A stretch of 64,000 nucleotides of DNA, from NCBI RefSeq assembly GCF_907164915.1, contig NC_061862.1, positions 123,779,533 to 123,843,532 of the forward strand, given 5' to 3'. The position numbers and the translations under genes are program-made. The notes beneath the pieces were generated by a model, which did no database searches, was not told the origin of the DNA, and saw nothing but the letters and a program-made list of their open reading frames with translations. The DNA is from Impatiens glandulifera. Its lineage: Eukaryota > Streptophyta > Magnoliopsida > Ericales > Balsaminaceae. Every line of letters starts with the position of its first letter. Position 1 is the first letter of the stretch. Below are positions 10,122 to 19,320 of the stretch, one piece after another.

Positions 10122-10190
10122 TTGCAATGATTTGAACTCTAGTCTCAAGTGTGGAAGGTGATCACTTTAACCATTAGACTACTTGTGATT
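10122..10190 (-). repeat. tRNA-like relic, possible SINE head
   Basis: On the minus strand, TAGTCTAATGGTTAAAG fits a pol III A box (TRGYNNARNNGG) and GAGTTCAAATC, about 35 bp later, fits a B box. Acceptor-stem pairing is not evident, so it is not a working tRNA gene. It sits at the end of a tandem array, as does the similar relic at 35430-35500. Confidence 0.4.
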
Positions 10191-10421
10191 GATGATTTTT
10201 ATTTATAATTGTATGTATGCATATATATATTTTATAACCTAATAAATATTAAAATTTTGAACTTTTTATAAAATTCAAAAATAACATTTTACTCTTTATT
10301 AATATGTTAGGATCGGTGTCGACAATAGAGACGGGGGTCTGACTATTATTAACAGCTTTTAAACTTCGATTTGATTTTTACTTTGTTAGAAGATAAAATT
10401 TGTTTTTATTCTTCACAAACT

Positions 10422-10437
10422 CTTGAACAAGTTCAAG
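10422..10437 (-). other. Perfect 16-bp palindrome in the LTR leader
   Basis: CTTGAACAAGTTCAAG, a 7-bp stem with an AA loop. It is the best-preserved copy of the hairpin shared by all these LTR families. Confidence 0.65.
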
Positions 10438-10510
10438 TGCGAAATAGTTTGTTGGATTTGAAGCATCGGATAGATGAATACAAATGGAAGAAAGTAAAGA
10501 ACATAGGGAT

Positions 10511-10580
10511 TTTTATGGATGTTCGGAGATAAAACTCATACATCACCCCTTCTTCCTCAACGAGAAGGATATTCACTAAA
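10511..10580 (-). promoter_or_regulatory. Conserved LTR leader module (copy in the large element)
   Basis: On the minus strand: TTAGTGAATATCCTTCTCG, then GAGGAAGAAGGGGTGATG, then GAGTTTTATCTCCGAACAT, then CCATAAAAA. Near-identical to the modules in three other LTR families of this window. Confidence 0.75.
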
Positions 10581-11230
10581 AGACTTTGATTGGTATAGAA
10601 TACACTACACAAACCTAGTTAAAAATCACAGGACTTAACAACTGTCTGCTTCTAAACTTCTAGCTAACTCTCTGTTGAACATAACAACCTCCGTGTAACT
10701 TACAATACTCAAGTTTCACATAGAAAAAACAATGAATGAATTATAGAATAATCACACAGACATACGGTGGGTAATTCGTGCTTAAGCTTAAGGGAGATTG
10801 GATAATCAGAAAGAGAGAGCTTAAGCAACTTGTGAGAGACTGGTATGTGAAGTTGTTCGTCCGTTGTTCTTAGTAGCAATTTCTACTTGAAGTAGGACAA
10901 TGGTCAAACATTTTACTTGTAAACATGTCATGTGTCCGTTGGACGGCCGCCAATACAACAGGATTGTATAACAGGGATATTAATGTTAGGATCGTGGCCG
11001 TTCTGAACAGGTAGTGCGCTGAATGTTCTTAGAGATCGTGTTGTACTGGAACGTGCAACACATCGTGAGCAATTTGAATATTGGCGTACGTGGAAGTTGC
11101 TCATTTATTGTGATCAACTAGCTTGTTAGACTGCTGATAACGAGAACTGCAGATGAGCTGAGTGAGTACGTAGTAAGATGCTCCTTTAGACGTTTGATAA
11201 GGTCGGACGACGTCTATCTACGCTTCTTCT

Positions 11231-11644
11231 TTAGACCGCGTCTAAAGGAGTTAGATGAAATTTACTCGCGCACTCTTTAGACCACATTTAAAGGAGTTAG
11301 ACGACGTCAACTCGCGCACTCCTTAGACCACGTCTAAGGGAGTTAGACGATATCTTCTTGCGCACTCCTTAGACCACGTCTAAGGGAGTTAGACGACGTC
11401 TACTTGCGCACTCTTTAGACCATGTCTAAAGGAGTTAGACGACGTCTTCTCACGCACTCCTTAGACCACGTCTAAAGAAGTTAGACGATGTCTACTCGCG
11501 CATTACTTAGACCACGTCTGAAGTAATTAGACAACGTCCACTCGTGCACTCCTTAAACCACGTCTAAAGGAGTTAGACGACATTTACTCGTGCACTCCTT
11601 AGACCACGTCTAAAGGAGTTAGAAGACGTCTACTCGCGCACTCA
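11231..11644. repeat. 46-bp tandem array in LTR, nine units
   Basis: Unit reads TTAGACCACGTCTAAAGGAG, then TTAGACGACGTCTACTCGCG, then CACTCC. Nine exact 46-bp periods fit 11231-11644. Each unit holds two inverted GAC..GTC words and the palindromic core AGACGACGTCT. It lies in U3 of the minus-strand element, where enhancers usually sit. Confidence 0.9.
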
Positions 11645-11899
11645 TGACTTGAGACGTCTATTTACCAAGAAGTCTGTTTGCGTTTCTTTGAGATGTTCCT
11701 ACAAAGAGACAGTTTCACATATTAGTCTTATTCGTTTGTAGTATTAAATTAAGCTCTTCAACTTTGCATGTGCATAACTAAGTTTTATTTTGATTAACCC
11801 GCACATCATCAAAATAATGTCAACCCATCATCAAAATATTGTTGTTTTAAATAAACTTATTTCTTAAGTCCATTTTAATCAATTTGACTAGACTCAATA

Positions 11900-11914
11900 A
11901 TTTCCCCCTTTTTG
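11900..11914 (-). other. Polypurine tract of the large copia element
   Basis: ATTTCCCCCTTTTTG on the plus strand, that is CAAAAAGGGGGAAAT on the minus strand, directly before the 3' LTR. Confidence 0.75.
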
Positions 11915-11999
11915 ATGATGTTAAAACATAGTTAGAAGATCGGGTACAAAAGTTCAATCCTATATATATAAGAAAAGTTTCCCATTAACAAACAAAAAG

Positions 12000-12850
12000 T
12001 TAGGTCTTTCCCAAAATGTCCTATCCTTCTCTTCCCTTGATGATAGTCCTTTTTTTTATCTTCCCCCTTGATAGCACGTCGATTCTTTACCCTCTTTTTG
12101 ACATCATCGGGAAGATCAATCTATTTCAGTAGCTTTCCCACTAGGCTTAGTAGCAAATATTACCCGTAGAGACCTATGAATCCTCTAACTTTTTCTAATT
12201 TCTCTTGCTCTACCTACTTTGAAGAATTAGTTAAAGACCCTTTGACCGTCCATAACTTTGGTGGTGTTAATGCGGACCCCACGTCCAACATTAATCTGGA
12301 GATGTTCGAACAACATGCTGAGCTGAGTGGAATAACCAAATATCTTCCTTGGAGAAGAGATCAACTTCACCAGGTTGTTAAAAATGATTTTTGACTAGTT
12401 GATGGTTATTCCCTTGGTTATAGCCACCATTATTTCAATACGTTCTTTGAAATATATATTATTGGCTACTTTTTGCTAGGAGAGATTTAGAAACGATGTC
12501 ATTGAGAAGAGAAAACTCAGTTTTTAAGGACGTCTTTTTCCCGTGAGATTCAACAGGAAAGGAGGTATCTGAGAAGACTCTCTTCATCTCAGACATGATA
12601 TCATCTAGAGAGGTGGTAAACTATGTCAACCCCTCCGATGGAAGCTCAAAAATTGAGCAAAAACTTCTTATGAAAAGGAGATTTCCGCTCCATTTATCGT
12701 TGCTTAGATAACGATGTCGACTATCTTTGTAAATGCAAAGAACTCATGAACCTCCAGTTCGTGAATGATGAAAGATCCCCCGAGAAACTTCCTCAGGCTG
12801 GAAGCCTCAAGGGTTTAGAACATTGTAACCATTTTCGGAAGCGTCAAAGA
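12000..12850 (-). pseudogene. Third ORF of the copia element, downstream of RNase H (decayed)
   Basis: Minus-strand coding relics in shifting frames: MVTMF then TLEASSLRKFLGGSFII (about 12832-12740), FELPSEGLT (about 12660-12622), LKTEFSLLNDIVSKSLLAKS (about 12530-12470) and FGYSTQLSMLFEHLQINVGR (near 12350-12290). From memory these resemble a hypothetical protein very common in some asterid annotations, with a core of the form 'ETFELPTEGLTDL' and 'FEFRLLHDILAKS'. It sits between pol and the 3' LTR, where some plant LTR elements carry env-like or antisense ORFs. No signal peptide or membrane segment can be judged from these fragments. Homology to the ORF2 at 6360 is not evident. Confidence 0.55.
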
Positions 12851-12999
12851 TAGGACGGACTCAAAGTTTACTTGCAAAATGTTGAAAACAATGAAGGTCA
12901 TTTCTACATTTTAGATTTTAAGTAGATGAAGAAGAACACTTAGGATTTTAAACATCTAAGAATCTTAAGAGTTTTCTAGAGAGAGAGAACACGTATTCA

Positions 13000-13375
13000 A
13001 AATCACAAAGAGGAGAATGAATTTCTTTGGATGTATTAGTTACGCTTTATAGAGTATAACTAACACACAGTCATAAAAGTCATCATTAATGTAAGACATC
13101 ATTTTTCATGAAAGTGTTTTCCCAAGAAACACATAATTAAAAGACGTCATTTCAAAATATCATAAAATCCATCATTGATAGAAAAGCGTGAAGTAATTAA
13201 CCGTCATTAATATTAATCATATTTTTAACATTGAGAGACACGTGTCTTCAAGTTATTCAAAATTAGAAATATGACTGGTCAATTTCTGGGTGGGAAAAGT
13301 ACATAGACAACTCATAAAACGTTGAACAACTGTCCCACTCGTCCGAAGATGAGTCGTCTAAAGACACACATAGTT
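13000..13375. other. Spacer within the large copia element
   Basis: Non-coding stretch between the third ORF and the internal array. Scattered GTCTAAAGAC and GTCGTCT words appear towards the array, as if the array grew from them. Confidence 0.45.
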
Positions 13376-13440
13376 AGACGTCGTCTATGTTATCTGCATG
13401 CCTTACGTCTAAGTTGGGTAGATGTATGTTCGGAAGGCAT

Positions 13441-13800
13441 CTGATCACGCACGTCTACAGACACTTAGCATAAGTCTTGAAGTCATCTAATCACGTACGT
13501 CTACAGATGCTTAGCATAAGTCTAGACGTCGTCTGATCACGCATGTCTATAGACACTTAGCATAAGTCTGGACATCGTCTGATCATGCACGTCTACAGAC
13601 GCTTATCATAAGTCTGGACGTCGTCTGATCACGCACGTCTACCGACGCTTAGCATAAGTTTGGACGTTGTCTGATCACGCACGTCTACAGACGCTTAGCA
13701 TAAGTCTAAAGTTCGTCTAATCACGCATGTCTAGAGACGCTTAGCATAAGTCTAGACGACGTCTGATCGCGCACGTCTACAGACGCTTTAGACGTCTTCC
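13441..13800. repeat. Internal 46-bp tandem array, about eight units
   Basis: Unit reads CTGATCACGCACGTCTACAG, then ACGCTTAGCATAAGTCTAGA, then CGTCGT. Starts recur every 46 bp (13441, 13487, 13533, and so on). It is a different sequence from the LTR array but has the same unit length and shares the AGACGTCGTCT/AGACG core. Confidence 0.88.
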
Positions 13801-13989
13801 TCACATTTACACGTCTAACAACGCTTATATGCACGTTTCTTAAACACAACTCGTCTAAATACATAGTTTCTTTAGACAATTGATCTAATCTGTCCAATTG
13901 AGACATTCGTCTATACACGTCTGTCGAACCACTTAATCAACAAATTTCCAACTCAATTTGTGCATGATTAATTAAATAAAAATTAATTT

Positions 13990-14540
13990 AGATCTACAAG
14001 ACCAAAAATATTTCTAAAGTAAGAAAACATAGTCTCGGGGAGTGGCTTTGTGAACACATCTGCCACTTACTGATCCGTTGGGACATATTCTAGACGAATA
14101 TGCTTTTGAGTGACATGCTCCCTGAAGAAATAGTGTCGAATGTAGATATACTTCGTCCGAGAGTGCAACACCAGGTTGTATGTAATTGTTATGGCACTAG
14201 TGTTGTCGCTAAAAATAGGTGACTCGTCCACCTCAATACCATAATCCCTCCGTTGTTGTTGAACCCATAAGAGTTGAGAATAGCAACTGCCTGCAACAAA
14301 GTACTCAACCTCTGTTGTAGACGTGGCGACAAACGTGTACTTCTTGTTGAACCAAGAAATTAGACGATCGCCAAGGAACTAGTAAGTCCCACTAGTGCTC
14401 TCTTGATCAATCTTGCAACCTACATAGTCTATATCAGAATAGCTAATTAAATTCAAACTGGAATCCTTCGGATACCATAGTCCCACATTTTGAGTGCACT
14501 TTAAATACTTCAAAATACGCTTAGCAACAACATAATGAGA
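13990..14540 (-). pseudogene. Copia RNase H domain (decayed)
   Basis: Minus-strand reading gives LISYSDIDYVGCKID, STSGTY, FVATSTTEVEYFVAG, HIRLEYVPTDQ and ADVFTKPLPETMF, which are the ordered landmarks of copia RNase H, the domain that degrades the RNA template. Catalytic acidic positions are partly kept (SD, E in TEVEY). The C-terminal KPLP motif marks the end of pol near 13990. Stops interrupt the frame. Confidence 0.8.
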
Positions 14541-15500
14541 CTATTTAAGGTTAGCTTGAAATCTTCTGCAGATGCCAACGGCAAACATGATGTCTAGCCG
14601 GTTAGCAATTAGGTAGAGAAGAGAATCAATAATCCCTTTATAAGCAGTTATGTCGACACTCTGGCCATATTCATCCTTGTCGAGCTTGTTATAAGAGTTC
14701 ATTGGAGTAGTTGTAGCTAAGCAACTTTCCATTCCAAATTTCTTTAGCATCTCCCTGGTGTACTTGGCCTGGTTGATGAATATGTCATCTTTAAGTTGAC
14801 GAACTTGAAGACCAAAAATGAAATTCAATTCTCCCATCATACTCATCTCTAATTTTTTCTATATCAACTTAGAGATTTCTCACATAATTTGGGATTAGTT
14901 TACCTAAATATAATATCATCAACATATACTTGAACAAGCAAACTGTGAGAATCTTTAACAAATCTAAAAAGAGTTTTGTCTACTGTGCCAATTATAAAAT
15001 CATGATCAAATAAAAACTTTGTTAAAGTATCACACCAAGCTCTAAGAGCTTGTTTAAGACCATATAAATCTTTGTCAAATTTAAAAAATATGATTTGGTA
15101 AGGAGTGATCTTGAAATCCAGGCGGTTGTTCAACATACATCCTCATTTAAAATTCCATTTAAAAATATACTTTTCACATACATTTGATAAACTTTAAAAT
15201 TCTTAAAAGATGCATAATCTAGGAAGATTTTTATTGCTTTAAATCTAGCAATAGGGGCGAATGACTCCTTAAAGTCAATTCCCTCCTCATGTCTATAACT
15301 TTGAGCTATCAATCGAGTTTTGTTTCTTACAACCAAGTCATCTTCACTAAGCTTGTTTCGAAAAACCCGTCTAGTTCCAATAACTGATTGATCAGTCGAT
15401 CTTGGAGTCAAATGGAACACTTTATTTCTTTCAAATTGATTCAACTCCTCTTGCATGGCATTGATCCAATTTGGATCAAGTAGTGCTTCATTGATCTTCT
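14541..15500 (-). pseudogene. Copia reverse transcriptase (decayed)
   Basis: Three minus-strand pieces in different frames. 15456-15130 carries MQEELNQFERNKVFHLTPR, TRLIAQSYRHEEGIDFKESF and APIARFKAI (typical WKLVPRP and FAPVARLEAIR region). 15136-14900 carries LYGLKQALRAWCDTL and the catalytic YVDDIIF. 14846-14541 carries MSMMGELNFIFGLQVRQ and INQAKYTREMLKKFGM. Together they span the RVT_2 family in order. The YVDD box is intact, but at least two frameshifts make the gene non-functional. Confidence 0.88.
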
Positions 15501-15700
15501 TTGGCTCAATTTAAGAAAAAAGGCGGAGTTTGCCATTTCATCCAATAATTGATGTTGGGTCCTAAGAGGAGCATTAGGATTACCAATTATCAATTCAAGT
15601 GGATGATTTCTGTTCATTTGAAGCTTAGTCCTAAATGATCAAACGTCTGGTCAGACGGCCCCGCGATGTTTGAACTATCAGTCGTCTGCTGACTTGTAGT

Positions 15701-16860
15701 TTAGACGTCTGGTTGACTCTCAACCGGATCAGCCATCTGATCAGATGAGTAAATTATATTGATCGGAGCTTCATCATAACTAACAAATTCAAGACTAGTT
15801 GCTTCTAATCTGTTAGCAATTTCAATGAATTCGTTAGAATTATTTTCAACAGATTCATCACAAACAACATGATAGGATTCTTCAATAGTTAGAGTTCTAT
15901 TATTATAAACTTTATAATCTTTACTAACTGAAGAATAGCCTAACATAATTCCAGCATCTACATCAACATCAAAAGTAGTTAAATGATTTTTCCCATTGTT
16001 ATGAATAAAACACTTACACCCAAAAATTCGAAAATATGAAACTTTAGGAATTCTTTCATAAAAGAGTTCATAAGGTATTTTGCTGAAGCGTTTATTAATC
16101 ATTGACCAATTTTGTGTATAGCAAGTAAATTAAAAATTGGATTATGAAATTGCGAAACAGAATATTCAAATTGTATTAAAAATTCCAATTGAATTAAGTA
16201 TGAATAAAGAATCCATGGATAAAGAAAAGTGGATTTCTAATCGTAACTAAATCTTCCTTTTTTTTTCTAAAAAAAAATTGAATCAAAATAGTTAGAAAAC
16301 GATAACTTTAGTTTACTAGAGAGATCAACATATTGTTTTAGCTCGGTAGGAAAAAAAGGAAAATACTTTTCCTTAGGATTCTCCTTGTGTTTATGGCTTT
16401 TACCCATAGCTTCTGAGAAACACCTGAGTCGGCTAGCATAGATCTCGCTACTTCCTTCAGTGTTTCTTACTCTCCTCTCAGCAACACCATTTTGTTGTGG
16501 AGTTCTAGCACTAGACAACTCGTGTCTAATACCAGACTCCTCGAGGTAAGAAAATATACGTCTGTTGGTGAACTCGGTTCCCCGGTCACTTCTAATTTTA
16601 ATAATACTTAAAGATTTTTTATTTTGAAGTCATCTAAGAATCTTTATCAAATTCTCAGAAGTCTGATACTTATAAGTTAGAAATATAATCCATGTAAATC
16701 TTGAAAAATCATCAAATATGACTAGAGTGAAGCTCATTCCTCCCAAGCTTTTTATTGGAATTGGACCGAAAAGGTTCATATGCAATAGTTCTAGGCCTCG
16801 GTTGGATTGAGATTTCCCTTTACTCTTAAAAGTTGATCTGACTTGTTTGCCCAACTAGCA
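15701..16860 (-). pseudogene. Copia integrase (decayed, interrupted)
   Basis: 16854-16630 reads GKQVRSTFKSKGKSQ, LELLHMNLFGPIPIKSLGG and VIFDDFSRFTWIIFL: the core start, with the first catalytic Asp of the usual 'DLFGP' replaced by Asn. 16518-16390 reads SSARTPQQNGVAERR, the region of the third catalytic residue. 16102-15701 reads SKIPYELFYERIPKVSYFRI, then FGCKCFIHNNG and LGYSSVSKDYKVYNN, the C-terminal part. The coding match stops at 16386 and resumes at 16125, with foreign DNA between. The enzyme would have inserted the cDNA into host DNA, but this copy cannot work. Confidence 0.85.
16126..16385. other. Probable plastid DNA insertion (NUPT) inside integrase
   Basis: 260 bp that break the integrase reading; integrase residues AINT and CYTQNWSMINKRF sit on either side. 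The plus strand holds GAATTAAGTATGAATAAAGA, ATCCATGGATAAAGAAAAG and TTTCTAATCGTAACTAAATC, words I associate with plastid group II introns such as those of trnK or rps16, and TTTAGCTCGGTAGGAAA. The attribution is from memory and needs a search. No target duplication is visible, as expected for filler DNA captured at a break. Confidence 0.45.
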
Positions 16861-17039
16861 AGCAGGACAGACCTTGTCTTTTGAAAACTTCAACTTAGGT
16901 AAAGTAGAAATTAAATAATGTGAACAAATGTTGTTAATAGTTTTAAAATTAAGATGATTTAATCTCTTGTGCCATAGCCATTTTTTATCGTTTTTGGCTA
17001 TCATGCATACGAGATTAAATATCTTATTTTTCTAGTTCA

Positions 17040-17380
17040 TTTTGTAAGAGTTTCCTACTCTGCTTCTGGTCAGTAGGATTTTACCCTACTGATCCTTAAC
17101 TAAACATGCATGAGTTTGAAAATCAACAGTAAATCCATTGTTATACAATAGGCTTATACTAATCAGGTTATAACATAGGTTCTCAACAAGTAGCACGTCA
17201 TTGATGTTGAGATTACCATGGATAATCTTACTCTTACCCATGGTCTTACCCTTGTTGTAATCGCCAAAAGTGTTCTTAGGCCTATTGCACTTCGTTATTT
17301 CAGTTAGAAGCCGTCTATCACATGTCATGTGTTTGGAGCAGCCATTGTCCAGATACCAGGCAGATTCTTCCAAGTATCTA
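17040..17380 (-). pseudogene. Copia aspartic protease and pre-integrase region (decayed)
   Basis: 17373-17086 minus reads ESAWYLDNGCSKHMTCDRRL, then FGDYNKGKTMGKSKI and LVENLCYNLISISLL. The WYLDSGCS active-site box of copia protease has DNG in place of DSG. The GAG-pre-integrase region follows. The protease would cleave Gag-Pol. Confidence 0.8.
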
Positions 17381-17428
17381 ACTTATTGTACCTATAAATA
17401 AACATATTTATAGTTTTTGGTACCACAT

Positions 17429-18025
17429 TCAATTGAGTACTCGGTTAATCAGTCCCTTGAGAATCCATATTTGAATTATCTTGATGAATTTCCTATGTTG
17501 TGTTATGAGGAGTGCGTATGATTTAGGCTTAACAGACGTCTTCCTGCTAGCAATTGTTCCATTAACCTTAAAGGATGATTTTTGTCTAAAACTCCTAAAC
17601 TTTTTGTCGGATTTTGGTTTTCTAGACTTGCTGGCTGCCCTCTTCTTAGGTTTCATCTAGCTTTCAGTTGGCTTTACTTAAATAATCTCATCCTTTAATG
17701 TTAAGTCCTCACAGCTTGGATTAGTCCCTTTATCAATTAAACTACCCTTGACAACGCTTATTGGCTTAATCTTGTATTTCACCGGGTTTAACTTTTTACA
17801 AGACTTGTCTAGGCTGGCATTGTCAAATCCTAAACCGGATTTGCATTCGGAAGGCCTCAGCAGACTAATCTGTTGTCTAACTTCATCTCCAGACCTCGTG
17901 CAAGAGCTGACCACATATGTCAAACGTTGGTTTTCATAAGAAAGAGTTTGAACATTTTTCTTGAGCTTCTCATTCTCAGTTGAGAGCTCATTCGTTTTGT
18001 TTTCAAAATCTTTTGGTTCAGAAAT
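17429..18025 (-). pseudogene. Gag-to-protease linker of the copia polyprotein (decayed)
   Basis: Pieces at 17923-17678 and 17656-17429. Just upstream, the reading ENEKLKKNVQTLSYENQRL suggests a short coiled coil, followed by a basic stretch MKPKKRAASKSRKPKSDKK. This matches the spacer that plant copia polyproteins often have between the zinc knuckle and protease. Confidence 0.6.
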
Positions 18026-19261
18026 TTAAGATGAAGAGATGTTAATAGTTTTATTTTTAAATATTATCTCATTGAGAGAATCTGATAACTTCTTGTACTC
18101 AATGACCATGTCATTAAGTGCAGCAGTTAAGTCATCTCTTATAAACTCTCTAGAGGAGAATTCAAATACCTCAGATTTTTTCCCTGCCATGAAGCAGGTA
18201 ACATCTTCATCATCGCTGTCGCTGGATGATGAATCATCTGAGTCGCTTTGGTCCCACTTGACTTTGCTATCAGCAGCCATGAGAGTCTTCAACTCTTTCT
18301 TGTTCTTCTTCTCATCCTTTCTCTTGATATCACGTTTTGGCTTCCTACATTCCGCCTTGAAGTGTCCTAATTTATCACAGTTAAAACACTTCAAGTTAGC
18401 CTTATAATTACTCTTATCATTATCGTTATTATTTGTAGAGCTTGAGTTAGGATTGCTCCTCTTCATGAATTTGCCGATTTTCTTCACAAAAAGAGCCATG
18501 GCGTCGCTGCTGATCTGCTCGGCAACAGTCTTCACAACAGTGGCAGCAGGTGATTCCTAAGTAGTCACTAGTGCCTTGGTAGAGATGGTAGACGTGGAAG
18601 GCTCCTATTCGTTCTTAAAGTTTATTTCAAACTCGTAGGCCTTCAGATCGGCTAGAAAATCATAGAGCTCCTTCTTGTTGAGGTCTTTAGACTCCCTCAT
18701 GGACATCGTCTTAATATCCCACTCTTTGGGCAGAGCACGCATGTCTTTGATCACAACCTCTCTGTTGCTGTAAGTCTTGCCCAAAGTGGAGAGAGTAGTG
18801 ATAATCTTACTAAATCTCTCATCGAATTCAGTTATCGTCTCTCCAAGATGCATCTTGATGTTATCGAATTACTGTGTGACAACTATAAGATTGTTTTCTT
18901 TGGTTTGCTCATTGTCCTCACAAAGTTGAGTTAGCCTCTCCCAAATTTCTTCGGTAGTGGGGCATGTGATGATCTTATTGAACATGTTATCGTCCAATGT
19001 CTTATAAAGAATGTCTTTTTCCATGTTGTCGAGGTTTTTCTTCCTCTTCTCTTCACTGGTCCACTCAGATCTCAGTTTCTCCTTCATTATAGGAGTACCA
19101 TCGGGGTTAAGAGTGGAACTAACCTTCATTATCTTCATCGGACCATCGTTGATGACATACCACATGTCATCATCTATGACAGATAGATGAGCTTGCACTC
19201 TCACCTTCCAACTGTTGTAGTTTTCCTTAGAAAACATAGGAACCTTATTGGTGACAGTCAT
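18026..19261 (-). pseudogene. Copia gag of the large element (several in-frame stops)
   Basis: One frame runs from ATG at 19261 (MTVTNKVPMFSKENYNSWKV) to a stop at 18026, broken by stops near 18866, 18602 and 18560. Landmarks are WTSEEKRKKNLDNMEKDI, EIWERLTQLCEDNEQTKENN, MHLGETITEFDERF, MRALPKEWDIKTM and the zinc knuckle CFNCDKLGHFKAEC followed by RKPKRD. It is the same Gag family as 5429-6373 (shared LPS/KEWDIKTM, LKAYEFE and FGRF/IGKFMKRS words) but much more decayed. The absence of frameshifts over 1.2 kb suggests decay mostly by point mutation. Confidence 0.88.
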
Positions 19262-19306
19262 AAATATGATTCAGAAATCTGATGATGCTTAAAAATAGAA
19301 AACTTG

Positions 19307-19318
19307 GCTCTGATATCA
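19307..19318 (-). other. Primer-binding site of the large copia element
   Basis: Minus-strand TGATATCAGAGC, one base from the tRNA-iMet site TGGTATCAGAGC, next to the 5' LTR. Confidence 0.8.
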
Positions 19319-19320
19319 CT

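Larger units (their letters stand above)
10305..11899 (-). repeat. 3' LTR (left) of the large copia element
   Basis: Plus-strand ends are TGTTAGGATCGG..GACTCAATA; the final CAATA replaces CAACA of the other LTR. Contains the leader hairpin (10422-10437), leader module (10511-10580) and nine 46-bp units (11231-11644). On the minus strand the array is in U3. Confidence 0.88.

Noticed and set aside
10122..10190. A functional tRNA gene
   Set aside because: A- and B-box-like words are present, but the acceptor and anticodon stems do not pair; read as a SINE or tRNA relic.
11231..13800. Possible CRISPR-like arrays
   Set aside because: The 46-bp units are directly adjacent with no unique spacers, and the DNA is plant nuclear retrotransposon.
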